Below are positions 18,275 to 26,642 of a stretch of DNA of 64,000 bases, one piece after another. The notes under the pieces were generated by a model that was not told the origin of the DNA, did no database searches, and worked only from the letters and a program-made list of their open reading frames with translations. The number at the start of each line of letters is the position of its first letter. The stretch's first letter is position 1. The position numbers were made by a program, and so were the translations under genes. This DNA is from Vibrio lentus (GTDB taxonomy: Bacteria > Pseudomonadota > Gammaproteobacteria > Enterobacterales > Vibrionaceae): contig NZ_MCZK01000036.1 of the NCBI RefSeq assembly GCF_002875945.1, positions 55,036-119,035 on the forward strand, given 5' to 3'.

Positions 18275-18498
18275 ACGTGTTTAAGTCCTCGGTTGGTTTG
18301 AAAATGTACGATTAACAGCAGGATATAATGTCGCATAATAAACAATATGCAACAACTTGTAGCACGAATATTACGTGATACGTTAGTTCTATCACGAAAC
18401 TCGTTAAACCTTACAATAGTTGTGTATATAATCATTAGCTATGCATTAGTATTGGCAGCCTAAATATATAAAAACTATAAAAATGCTAGGCTTAAATA

Positions 18499-19764
18499 AT
18501 GATTCAACATTGCCAGAATGTAACCGTAGACCTTAGAAAGGCTCTATTTGGTATTGCGAAGGCGCTTGATAACGTCGGTTTTGAAAGCAAAAATCATGGA
18601 CAAAGGGTAGGTTACATCGCGTATCGATGTGCTCTGAGTGTCGGGTGGGAAGAAGAGCAGGCGCAACTAGCGTTCTCATTGGGGTTGATTCACGACTGTG
18701 GCGTATCGCAAATTGATGAGCAGCTCAGCCTGACTTCTGGGTTTGTTCCTGATGCGAGCTATCACCATTGTCAAAAGGGCTATCAAATCCTAAAAGAATG
18801 CCCAGTTCTCTCTATATTCGCTAAGCCGGTGCTTTACCATCATACCCCTTGGGTAGAACTTAAGGCGATGCCGATCAGTGAGTTAGAGAAGGAGTTGGCT
18901 GCGATTGTCATGCTCGCGGATCGGGTGGACTACCTTTACGGCATCACTTCTTCAGATCGGTATGGAAACCTGACTCCGGATGGCAAAGCGAGCATTATTG
19001 AACGTTTGACTGAACAAGCGGACGAGATGTTCGAAACCAACCTTGTGCAACATATGTGTGAGCTTGTCGATCTGGATGATTTTTGGTTCTCGATGGAGAT
19101 TCCTTACATTGAGAACATGCGGGACAACTTCGAACCTGTGCCGTTCTTCTCTCAACAAATGTCGCTCGATGAGACCGTGGCTTTTGCGGAATTCATTGCC
19201 AACGTGGTTGATACCAAGAGTTCATTTACCTTTAAGCACTCTTTGAAGGTTGGGCAACTCTCTGAATATCTCGCTAAGCAGTTGGGGTACTCATACACAA
19301 CTCAGCGCAAACTCTATTTAGCTGGGCTAGTTCATGACATCGGCAAGCTGCAAACACCTAATGACATTCTTCATAAGCCGGATTTGCTTACCGAAGAGGA
19401 GTATTGTTGTATTAAGCGTCATGCAACGGATACTCGATTTGCACTGCAAGAGTTGTTTAGTTCTCCTCAGGTTTGCCAGTGGGCATCCAACCATCATGAA
19501 AGGTTAGATGGCTCAGGCTACCCTATGGGCAAAACGGCGGAAGAGTTAGACCAACCGAGTCGGATCGTCGCAGTAGTTGATGTGTTCCAAGCACTATCTC
19601 AGTCACGTCCTTATCGTGGTGGTATGACGTTAAAACAGACGATGGCTATTTTGAGAGACCATGTTGAAAACTATAAGTTAGACCGAGAAGTGTTTGAATG
19701 TCTTGAAAAACACGCACAGTACTGCTTTGAATTATCGACCGATAAAAGAATGTTCGCGTTTTAG
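18499..19764 (+). CDS. Tandem HD / HD-GYP cyclic-di-GMP phosphodiesterase
   Basis: A 421-residue soluble protein with two HD domains. The first (about 30-150) keeps H33, H65-D66, H89/H90, H114-H115 and D141 but has no GYP motif. The second is a canonical HD-GYP domain: HSLKVG (H247), HDIGK (279-283), H308, HHERLDGSGYP (332-342), D361 and RPYRGGM. HD-GYP enzymes linearise cyclic di-GMP, often completely to GMP. The first domain may hydrolyse another nucleotide or serve as a sensor. It stands alone with its own terminator. Confidence 0.92.
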   Translation: MIQHCQNVTVDLRKALFGIAKALDNVGFESKNHGQRVGYIAYRCALSVGWEEEQAQLAFSLGLIHDCGVSQIDEQLSLTSGFVPDASYHHCQKGYQILKECPVLSIFAKPVLYHHTPWVELKAMPISELEKELAAIVMLADRVDYLYGITSSDRYGNLTPDGKASIIERLTEQADEMFETNLVQHMCELVDLDDFWFSMEIPYIENMRDNFEPVPFFSQQMSLDETVAFAEFIANVVDTKSSFTFKHSLKVGQLSEYLAKQLGYSYTTQRKLYLAGLVHDIGKLQTPNDILHKPDLLTEEEYCCIKRHATDTRFALQELFSSPQVCQWASNHHERLDGSGYPMGKTAEELDQPSRIVAVVDVFQALSQSRPYRGGMTLKQTMAILRDHVENYKLDREVFECLEKHAQYCFELSTDKRMFAF

Positions 19765-19840
19765 TACGAACGAGTCTTTTGGGGGAGAGGTGTCTTAACT
19801 TACTCCCGATGAGAAATGACTAAGCACCAGAAACAGAAAA

Positions 19841-19866
19841 GCGATAGCCTCGGCTATCGCTTTTTT
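19841..19866 (+). terminator. Intrinsic terminator after the HD-GYP gene
   Basis: Perfect GCGATAGCC / GGCTATCGC stem with a two-base loop and six T. Preceding A residues allow it also to serve the converging PTS operon. Confidence 0.85.
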
Positions 19867-19928
19867 AATGGGGGCTTTCAGGAGATAAACATCAGTAGGA
19901 ACTAAAGGTTAATACCTAAAAATTGAAG

Positions 19929-20378
19929 CTAGTATAGCTTTAAGATCTCGATGATCTCTTGCTCTGTTTCCGCTGCGATAATGGCATCAATGTCATCATC
20001 ATTTTGGAACAGTTCAGACAGCGCCATAATAGTATGGATATGGCTATCTGAATCCATGGCCGCCAGAGTAATTGAAAGATAAACGTCACCGTTGTCTTCC
20101 GACTCTAAATCAACACCTTTCTTGAATACCGTCACCTGCAGTGATGCTTCGTTAACGCCATCTTCAGGACGAGCATGAGGCATGGCTATCTTTGGTGCTA
20201 GAACATAGTACGCGCCGATGTCCTTGTGCTTTTGCTTGATAGCTTCAACATAGCTAGCTTCGATTTTGTTGCTCGCTAGCAGTGTTGAACATGTCACATC
20301 AATCGCCGCATCAACCGTTAGGTTCTCTTCAGAGTTGATGATAACGCCTTGGTTACCAACTAAATCAAACAGGCTCAT
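19929..20378 (-). CDS. PTS EIIA component, mannitol/fructose/ascorbate fold
   Basis: About 149 residues of a PTS_IIA type 2 domain. The phosphocarrier histidine lies in AMPHARPEDGV (H68 counted from MSLFD). It takes phosphate from HPr and passes it to the EIIB cysteine. The start at 20378 overlaps the permease stop as ATGA, giving translational coupling; a GAC-TGT-containing extension four codons longer is possible but unlikely. It is the last gene of the IIB-IIC-IIA operon. Confidence 0.9.
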   Translation of the reverse strand: MSLFDLVGNQGVIINSEENLTVDAAIDVTCSTLLASNKIEASYVEAIKQKHKDIGAYYVLAPKIAMPHARPEDGVNEASLQVTVFKKGVDLESEDNGDVYLSITLAAMDSDSHIHTIMALSELFQNDDDIDAIIAAETEQEIIEILKLY

Positions 20379-21631
20379 GAAACAATCCACCCTAGAATCA
20401 GACCAACCACACCGAAGTCGAAGTCAGCAAACGTTGTTGCTTCAAGACCAAGGCCACCCAGTACTGGAAGTAACAGCATTGGTAGGAAAGAGATACACAG
20501 ACCTTGCGTAAATGAACCTAGGATTGCACCGCGTAAACCGCCTGTTGCGTTACCGTAAACACCAGCCGCGCCACCAACGAAGAAGTGAGGAACAACGCCC
20601 GCTACAATGATTGTCCAACCAAGTGCGCCTTGTACAGCCATTGCGAGTAGACCAGCACCGAAAGAACATAGGAAGCCGATAAGTACTGCGTTTGGCGCTA
20701 CTGGGAATACCATAGGGCAATCAAGAGCAGGTTTCGCACCCGGTACCAGTTTGTCCGAAATACCTTTGAATGCAGGTACGATTTCAGCAATCAGCATCTT
20801 CACACCTTGCAGTACGATGTAAACACCACCCGCAAAGATTAGAGATTGCATGAAGGTGAAGACAACCCAGTTTTGACCGCTTGATACTGTTTCTACAAAC
20901 TCACCGCCAGCGATAATAGACGCAAGCATGAAGAAGATAGCCATTGTTGTCGCTACTGCAACCGGCGTATCACGCAAGAACATCAGGCTTTTTGGTACTT
21001 GGATGTCTTCTGTTGTTTTTGAAGTGTCACCGAACTTACTGCCAATGAAGCCAGACACGATGTAAGAAAGCGTAGAGAAGTGACCGATAGCCAGTTGGTC
21101 TGTACCCATTACTTTTTCAGTGTACTTCTGGCCCAATGCTGGCATCACAACCATCAGGGTGCCGACAAGAATGGCACCAATAGCCACTAAAACAGTTCCT
21201 TCGATGCCTGCTGAAGACAGAATTACTGCCACTAGCATCGACATAAACATGGTGTGGTGACCCGTTAAGAAAATATATTTTAAAGGCGTTAAACGAGCCA
21301 ATAAAATATTCACAACGAATGCAAAGAACATGATTAGAGCCATTTCATAACCGAATGCTTCTTGTGATAATGCCACAATAGCTTCGTTATTTGGAATAAC
21401 ACCATGTACACCGAATGCTTCTGTAAATACAACTGAGAAGTTATTTAGAGCGCCAACAAGAGCACCAGCACCAAAACCTAAAATTAGGAAACCCATTACG
21501 GTTTTAATTGTGCCTTTTAGAATGGTGGAAATATCTGCTTTCTGTGCAACAAGACCAATGAAAGCTATTAAACCTACCATGATCGCCGGCTCTTTTAATA
21601 AGCCGAGCATGAACTCGAAAAAGTTTTGCAT
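20375..21631 (-). CDS. PTS EIIC permease, ascorbate (UlaA/SgaT) type
   Basis: A 418-residue integral membrane protein with about eleven hydrophobic segments. The opening FFEFMLGLLKEPAIMVGLIA and the motifs LTGHHTMFMSMLVAV and VVPHFFVGGAAGVYGNATGG are those of the UlaA family, which imports and phosphorylates L-ascorbate or a related sugar acid. No ulaD/E/F-type catabolic enzymes follow, so the substrate is open. It lies 10 bases after EIIB and overlaps EIIA. Confidence 0.93.
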   Translation of the reverse strand: MQNFFEFMLGLLKEPAIMVGLIAFIGLVAQKADISTILKGTIKTVMGFLILGFGAGALVGALNNFSVVFTEAFGVHGVIPNNEAIVALSQEAFGYEMALIMFFAFVVNILLARLTPLKYIFLTGHHTMFMSMLVAVILSSAGIEGTVLVAIGAILVGTLMVVMPALGQKYTEKVMGTDQLAIGHFSTLSYIVSGFIGSKFGDTSKTTEDIQVPKSLMFLRDTPVAVATTMAIFFMLASIIAGGEFVETVSSGQNWVVFTFMQSLIFAGGVYIVLQGVKMLIAEIVPAFKGISDKLVPGAKPALDCPMVFPVAPNAVLIGFLCSFGAGLLAMAVQGALGWTIIVAGVVPHFFVGGAAGVYGNATGGLRGAILGSFTQGLCISFLPMLLLPVLGGLGLEATTFADFDFGVVGLILGWIVS

Positions 21632-21641
21632 AATTTTAACC

Positions 21642-21911
21642 TTACATGAAAGTTTTTAGTTGTTCTTCGATTGATGCTTTGTCAAAAATATTTTTAAGGC
21701 TGATGATGTTCTCTTTTCCGCCTTCTTTTAGTTGGTTTGCAACGTCTGTTGCTGCTACCCAAATATCAGCATTGCTTGAGGCTGCAGATGATAGATCTTC
21801 GTGATCAACTTCTGCTTCGAAACCGATTTTTTTAGCCACTTCTTTTACTGCCATTTCCATCATAAGTGAAGTACCAAGGCCGTTACCGCAAACTACAAGA
21901 ATCTTTTTCAT
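21642..21911 (-). CDS. PTS EIIB component, ascorbate type
   Basis: An 89-residue cytoplasmic EIIB. The phosphocysteine lies in VVCGNGLGTS, residues 6-15. It receives phosphate from the neighbouring EIIA and hands it to the sugar as EIIC moves it across the membrane. It is the first gene of the operon, preceded by a long inverted repeat at 22002-22044. Confidence 0.92.
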   Translation of the reverse strand: MKKILVVCGNGLGTSLMMEMAVKEVAKKIGFEAEVDHEDLSSAASSNADIWVAATDVANQLKEGGKENIISLKNIFDKASIEEQLKTFM

Positions 21912-22001
21912 AATATTTGTCTCAATTGGATTTTAAGGGTTGAGAAACTTCGTTCTCTTATTGTGTGAGAGCATAGTAATGGAAATATTGAGATTTCAAT
22001 A

Positions 22002-22044
22002 AGATCTGCATCACAAAGTCAAAATGAGATTGTGATGCAGATCT
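22002..22044. promoter_or_regulatory. Long inverted repeat upstream of the PTS operon
   Basis: Perfect 15-base arms, AGATCTGCATCACAA at 22002-22016 and TTGTGATGCAGATCT at 22030-22044, separated by 13 bases, about 90 bases before the EIIB start. Each arm holds TGTGA followed six bases later by TC, a half-match to a CRP site. It may be a dimer-of-dimers operator, or a hairpin ending the upstream gene, though no T-run follows. Confidence 0.6.
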
Positions 22045-22194
22045 CGTTAATTTATGGGAAAGATCCAGAGTGAGACTTTGATCAAATTTAACTTTTCACT
22101 CGAATATGCAACGTATTTTATTGAGAAAGGCAGGGCTTATTTTATTTGTCTATCGGAATGTGAATATTGTGGAGTTTATAGCGGAATTAATGCA

Positions 22195-22680
22195 CTAATC
22201 GTATCGACCATAGTCAGTAAGCATTTTCTTAAGCATATTATTAACGTCTTTGGTCTTTTTATTTCTTTTGGTTAATTGACTCAGAGAGGTTGGTTTTGGC
22301 GTCTCGGTTTTTTCACTGACGATTTCTTCTACCTTGTCTTTCATTCTTTGCACCGCGGGTAATAACATTCTAATTTCTTCGTTATTAGCATTAGTGAGAA
22401 CGACAATGTTTTCAGATTCAACTTGAGTGATAGTAAGAATACCATGTTTAACGGATTCAACTTTTTCACCAATCATAATTGATTCAGGCGCAACAGAACG
22501 ATCGGTAAGTTGACCTGTACGTAATTTCGCCGCACTGATAGCGCGGATATTTCCGGTGTTTTCAAACGCGACAATAACAGTATAGGTATTATAATATTCA
22601 ACTACTGTCACATAGCCATGTCTATTTGTTTTGAATTTAGCTCCGTTCGTCATGTCGTGTGGAGCGTCCATTTTCTTCAC
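22195..22680 (-). CDS. Unrecognised repeat protein, phage accessory-domain-like
   Basis: A 161-residue protein from a GTG with GAGAGGAA six bases upstream. Two copies of a beta-rich unit are visible. The first (about residues 11-55) reads TNGAKFKTNRHGYVTVVEY, then TVIVAFENTGNIRAISAAKL and RTGQLTD. The second (about 69-108) is more diverged: MIGEKVESVKHGILTITQVE. The first unit strongly resembles the short repeats found beside HNH or GIY-YIG nucleases in phages (F-x-T-N-x-x-G-x-x-x-V-x-x-Y), but no nuclease is present. The C-terminal 50 residues are rich in K, T and S. It may be a free-standing DNA-binding remnant or regulator. Function unknown. Confidence 0.65.
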   Translation of the reverse strand: MKKMDAPHDMTNGAKFKTNRHGYVTVVEYYNTYTVIVAFENTGNIRAISAAKLRTGQLTDRSVAPESIMIGEKVESVKHGILTITQVESENIVVLTNANNEEIRMLLPAVQRMKDKVEEIVSEKTETPKPTSLSQLTKRNKKTKDVNNMLKKMLTDYGRYD

Positions 22681-23039
22681 GTGTTTCCTCTCTTAGTCTC
22701 GAAGGCCGTTATATCTAATCAGCTCTATTGGAATTTTATAGATAATTATTTTGTGAGATCAAACAAAGTATATACGTATCTAAACTCAAGATGAATATTG
22801 AAGTGTGCGGAAATGAGGTAGAGCACAGAAAAGCTTAAAGAATGACACAGAATTAACCGAGTGATTACTCGATTACTCTTAAAGATTTAACATTCCAAAA
22901 TCAATCTCATACAGATTGTTTACAGCTTTTAAAGCACGTAAATGATGATAAACACTGCGTTTTGTTTAATCCTTGACCGCGCGATCGTTTGCGTCAAGAA
23001 ATGTGATGAAAGTCTCACTTAACTGTTTATACTTCTTTT
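22681..23039. other. Intergenic region before the nucleoside transporter leader
   Basis: About 360 bases carrying the promoter of the divergent 161-residue gene and presumably that of nupC. Nothing else can be supported. Confidence 0.35.
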
Positions 23040-23132
23040 CCGGTTTTAAGCCGGTGCTTAGCCAATACAAGCCGTCACATGGATATGTGAATGACCCCAC
23101 GGACCGGACCAGCTACGTTCCACTGCTTGTAT
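23040..23132 (+). ncRNA. Candidate structured leader RNA (riboswitch-like) upstream of nupC
   Basis: A hairpin CCGGT..GCCGG (23040-23054) is followed by a multi-helix unit. Its outer stem, ATACAAGC (23065-23072) with GCTTGTAT (23125-23132), is eight perfect pairs. Inside it are CACAT/ATGTG, closed by GGAT, nested within CCGT/ACGG, and then an unpaired stretch rich in GACC. The arrangement, ~150 bases before a purine/pyrimidine nucleoside transporter, looks like a ligand-binding leader. It does not match the purine, TPP or c-di-GMP-I cores I know. The xanthine-responsive NMT1 class is a candidate I could not verify. Confidence 0.5.
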
Positions 23133-23147
23133 AAGGTGAATTTTTAC

Positions 23148-23267
23148 ATGAACAACTCGTTGTCACACTCGCTAACCTTGTTAGCTCCTTCATCGCGTAG
23201 CGTTTTGCTTGCGGTTCTTTGTCCTATTCCTTTGATGTCATTTATTTGGCTCATGTTTACTCTTTAA
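23148..23267 (+). CDS. Possible 39-residue upstream ORF in the nupC leader
   Basis: ATG with AAGGTGAA eleven bases upstream, ending in TAA 18 bases before the nupC start. The peptide is hydrophobic, leucine- and serine-rich (MNNSLSHSLTLLAPSSRSV, then LLAVLCPIPLMSFIWLMFTL). Position between a structured RNA and the transporter suggests a leader peptide whose translation affects nupC, but it may be a chance frame. Confidence 0.4.
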   Translation: MNNSLSHSLTLLAPSSRSVLLAVLCPIPLMSFIWLMFTL

Positions 23268-23285
23268 GGATTACTAGGACACATT

Positions 23286-24494
23286 ATGAATATTCTATTT
23301 GGTCTTGTCGGTGTTATTGCACTGATTGCTTGCGCATGTCTGCTATCTGAGAGTCGCTCTTCTATTAACTGGAAAACCGTGTCTCGTGCATTGTTACTTC
23401 AAATTGGTTTTGCAGCCTTAGTGTTGTATTTCCCATGGGGACAATTAGCACTAACGAGCATGAGCAATGGTGTTTCAAGCCTGCTTGGTTTTGCGGACGC
23501 TGGTATCGCTTTCCTTTTTGGTGACCTTGCTACTGATGGCTTCATTTTCGCGATTCGCGTTCTTCCTATTATCATCTTCTTTAGCGCTTTGATCTCGGCA
23601 CTTTATTACTTAGGCATCATGCAAAAAGTGATTCAAGTTCTTGGTGGAGCGGTGCAAAAACTGCTGGGTACCAGTAAAGCCGAATCCTTGGTCGCTACGG
23701 GCAACATTTTCCTTTCTCAGGGTGAGTCTCCTCTTCTTATTCGTCCGTTTTTAAAATCTATGACTCGTTCTGAACTGTTTGCTGTCATGGCTGGTGGTAT
23801 GGCGTCTGTTGCGGGTAGTGTGCTGGGTGGCTATGCAGGATTAGGTGTTGAGCTTAAATACCTTATCGCAGCAAGCTTCATGGCGGCTCCTGGTAGTTTA
23901 TTGATGGCGAAGATCATTGTTCCTGAGCGCAGCACGCCAAGTGACTACGAGCACATTGAGCTAGATAAAGCTGACCAAAGCAACGTGATTGATGCATTGG
24001 CAAGCGGCGCGATGAACGGTATGAAGGTGGCAGTAGCCGTTGGTACTATGTTGATTGCATTCGTGAGTGTGATTGCAATGGTCAACACGGGCCTTGAAAG
24101 CTTAGGTGAAACGTTCGGTTTTGCGGGCATTACGCTACAAGCTATCTTCGGTTACCTGTTCTCACCATTAGCATGGCTGATTGGCATCCCGAGTGATGAA
24201 GTATTAATGGCGGGTTCTTACATTGGTCAGAAGATCGTAATGAACGAGTTCGTTGCTTTCATCGACTTCGTTGAGAACAAAGCGCTGCTATCTGAACACA
24301 GCCAAGTAATCGTGACTTTTGCTCTATGTGGCTTTGCTAACATTGGCTCTATTGCGATTCAATTAGGTTCGATTGGTGTTATGGCACCAGAGCGTCGTGC
24401 TGAAGTAGCAAACTTAGGCTTGAAAGCCGTTGCTGCGGGTACACTCGCCAACCTAATGAGTGCATGTTTAGCGGGTATATTCATCCTGCTTTAA
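23286..24494 (+). CDS. nupC: NupC-family concentrative nucleoside transporter
   Basis: A 402-residue membrane protein of the CNT family, with about ten hydrophobic segments and the family regions SQGESPLLIRPFLKSMTRSE (the G-x-S/T-E nucleoside-binding segment), MASVAGSVLGGYAGLGV and ALCGFANIGSIAIQLGSIG (the second binding hairpin). CNT proteins import nucleosides by proton or sodium symport. The start ATG has GGATTACTAGGA upstream. A structured leader and short ORF precede it. Vibrios have several nupC paralogues, so the symbol names the family. Confidence 0.92.
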   Translation: MNILFGLVGVIALIACACLLSESRSSINWKTVSRALLLQIGFAALVLYFPWGQLALTSMSNGVSSLLGFADAGIAFLFGDLATDGFIFAIRVLPIIIFFSALISALYYLGIMQKVIQVLGGAVQKLLGTSKAESLVATGNIFLSQGESPLLIRPFLKSMTRSELFAVMAGGMASVAGSVLGGYAGLGVELKYLIAASFMAAPGSLLMAKIIVPERSTPSDYEHIELDKADQSNVIDALASGAMNGMKVAVAVGTMLIAFVSVIAMVNTGLESLGETFGFAGITLQAIFGYLFSPLAWLIGIPSDEVLMAGSYIGQKIVMNEFVAFIDFVENKALLSEHSQVIVTFALCGFANIGSIAIQLGSIGVMAPERRAEVANLGLKAVAAGTLANLMSACLAGIFILL

Positions 24495-24544
24495 GCTAGA
24501 TTAAGTTAAAGCGGCTAGATTCAATAAAAGCGCTTAAATTTAGT

Positions 24545-24597
24545 AAAAGCGGGTATCTTGCTTACGGAGTTTACGTAAGAAGGGTGTCCGCTTTTTT
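24545..24597 (+). terminator. Intrinsic terminator after nupC
   Basis: AAAAGCGG pairs with CCGCTTTTTT, with an inner stem CTTACG/CGTAAG. T-run of six. About 50 bases after the nupC stop codon. Confidence 0.75.
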
Positions 24598-24810
24598 GTG
24601 CCTGCTCGTTAAGGTAATTAGGACTTAACCACTTATCTCATTATTTCTATTGCGTTTCAGGCTCACTCGGAAGAGTAATAGAGCAAGCCTGTTTTATCCG
24701 ATATACTTGAATATCATTAGGTTGCGATTAATAACGTTCGGCTTCGATTAAGAACAATCGGTTTTCACCAGAACAAAAGCAACCAAGTCCAATTAATCAA
24801 AGGTCTTCCC
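24598..24810. other. Intergenic region, nupC to small membrane protein
   Basis: With the terminator it makes a 316-base gap. An imperfect direct repeat (CGATTAATAAC and CGATTAAGAAC, about 30 bases apart) is the only structure seen; the promoter of the 89-residue gene should lie here. Confidence 0.3.
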
Positions 24811-25080
24811 ATGAACATGCGCGTTCTCATTGGTCTTATCACCGCCTTTATCGGCTTGTTTGCGATGGTTTATCTTATTGCTGGTGGTACTCAGTTTCCT
24901 ATCTCTCAGTGGCCGCAAGAGGCTTATCTCGGTTTGGTGTTTAGCGTGGTGTGGGGCACTGGCGTAGCGGCATCGGTGGCGTACTTCTTCTCGGCATTGG
25001 TGTTTGTGACTATCGCAGTGGTTTGTTATGCGATTGGCTATAAAATCGGTGGGCTCTTCTCAAGCAAGTCAGAAGCGTAA
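24811..25080 (+). CDS. Small integral membrane protein, unknown function
   Basis: An 89-residue protein with three predicted membrane helices (about 4-25, 38-57 and 59-80) and a short polar tail. I do not recognise the family. The start ATG has AAAGGT upstream. It precedes the RND efflux operon by 113 bases, a gap large enough for a separate promoter, so it need not belong to the pump. Confidence 0.65.
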   Translation: MNMRVLIGLITAFIGLFAMVYLIAGGTQFPISQWPQEAYLGLVFSVVWGTGVAASVAYFFSALVFVTIAVVCYAIGYKIGGLFSSKSEA

Positions 25081-25193
25081 ATCAGAAGTTTAAACGTACG
25101 CTCTATGCATTTTCTTTAGGGTTAACGTTCGCCTTAACCCTCTCTTAACCCCCAGCTCGTTATCTTGTCTCCATTCTTACAGGAGACAAGAAG

Positions 25194-26642
25194 ATGAAAT
25201 TGAATCTTCCTTTAAAACATTCCGTTATCGCGCTCGCTCTAATTGGTTTGATCGGTTGTACTTCAACCAGTCAGGTTGATTACGTATCGCTAGCCGAACA
25301 AAATACTAATCAGACGCAGCAAAGTTTGCTCTCGGAGCTGATCCAGAAAGCTTCTGATGAACAAGCTTTGGATCAAAAGGCTTCTAATGGCCAAGATCTG
25401 GAAACTGAGAACCTACAGCTCACCGATCTCGTGAATGCACCAGAACTCGATCTCTATATCGAGCGTGCGCTGCAGAACAGTCCAAGCCTCCAGCAAAGCA
25501 TCACAGCACTCAAAATAGCCTATGCACAACAAGGTGTGACGTCTGGCGACCGCTTGCCAACCGTAGATGCGAGCTTTTCTGGTAAAGCTGACGAAGGCAC
25601 TAACGGCTCAAGCACCACCGAAACCTATACCACAGATGTGACGGTTGGTTGGGAGCTTGACCTATGGCAGAAGCTTGCAGACACAAATAACGCCGCATTA
25701 AAAGACATTGCGACGTCTCAGGCTAACCTTCAGGGCGCTCAAGACCTTTTGGTCGCGAGTGTGATGAGAGGTTGGCTTGATATCAGTTTGAAGCAGCAGC
25801 TTGTTGATATTGAAACGCAGCGCTTAGTGATTCTAGAGAACAACGAAGAGCTGGTTTTAGAACGTTACCGCGCAGGGTTAGGTAGCCTTGAAGACCTGGA
25901 TAACGCCAAAACCAGCAGCGCATCGACTCAGGCAACTTTAGCTGACTACCGCGAGCAACTTGCACAAAGTCGCCGTGAGCTGGTTCTGTTAACAGGGCAA
26001 TGGAGTGGCGACTCTGATCTAGCTTCAATACCTGAACTCGGTTCATTCCCAACCATCATTAACCCGCTAGACAACATGCCGACGCAAGATCTGGCAGGGC
26101 GTCCGGATCTGCAAGCCGCTTTCTTCAATATCGAAGCAGAAGCATTGCGTGCCGATGCTGCATATAAAGCGATGCTGCCTTCGATCAGTTTATCAGCCAG
26201 CCTAACCGATATGGCGGAATCTCCGAGTGAAGCCTTGTTGACTGGGCCTTTGTGGAGTGCACTTGGTCAAGTATCAGCACCACTGTTTCAAGGTGGCAAG
26301 CTTAAAGCACAAGCTGAGATTGCAGACCTAACCACAGAAACCAGCTACTGGGCTTACCAAGAAACACTGCTTAGTGCGGTGAATGAAGTGGAAAACGCGA
26401 TGGGACAAGAGTCGTCACTAACACTTCAACAGCAACATCTCGCCAATGCCTTAGTGAGCGCACAACGCAGCTTCACCAGTTATGAAGAAAAATACCGTCA
26501 GGGTTTGGTCGACATTTTTGATCTACTTTCTGTTCAGCAACAAACCTATGACCTTGAAGCGCAGCTAACACAAACCATTTATAACCGTCTTGTAAACCGA
26601 ATTGATTTAGGCCTAGCTCTGGGCTTGGGAGTATCTTCATGA
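25194..26642 (+). CDS. TolC-like outer-membrane efflux lipoprotein
   Basis: A 482-residue outer-membrane factor of the NodT/OprM type. The signal peptide ends in a lipobox, LIGLIGC, so Cys22 is probably lipidated. Two OEP repeats follow, with long helical regions rich in Q, A and L, and the family motif LERYRAGLGSLEDLDNAK and, in the second half, YEEKYRQGLVDIFDLLSVQQ. It forms the trimeric exit duct of the pump. It is the first gene of the operon and its end overlaps the adaptor start (ATGA). Promoter expected just upstream; the ATG has AGGAGAC. Confidence 0.92.
   Translation: MKLNLPLKHSVIALALIGLIGCTSTSQVDYVSLAEQNTNQTQQSLLSELIQKASDEQALDQKASNGQDLETENLQLTDLVNAPELDLYIERALQNSPSLQQSITALKIAYAQQGVTSGDRLPTVDASFSGKADEGTNGSSTTETYTTDVTVGWELDLWQKLADTNNAALKDIATSQANLQGAQDLLVASVMRGWLDISLKQQLVDIETQRLVILENNEELVLERYRAGLGSLEDLDNAKTSSASTQATLADYREQLAQSRRELVLLTGQWSGDSDLASIPELGSFPTIINPLDNMPTQDLAGRPDLQAAFFNIEAEALRADAAYKAMLPSISLSASLTDMAESPSEALLTGPLWSALGQVSAPLFQGGKLKAQAEIADLTTETSYWAYQETLLSAVNEVENAMGQESSLTLQQQHLANALVSAQRSFTSYEEKYRQGLVDIFDLLSVQQQTYDLEAQLTQTIYNRLVNRIDLGLALGLGVSS

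Noticed and set aside
22054..22275. 73-codon plus-strand frame
   Set aside because: It overlaps the 3' end of the 161-residue gene and has no ribosome binding site.
23040..23132. Adenine/guanine riboswitch
   Set aside because: The J2/3 and loop motifs of the purine class are not present.
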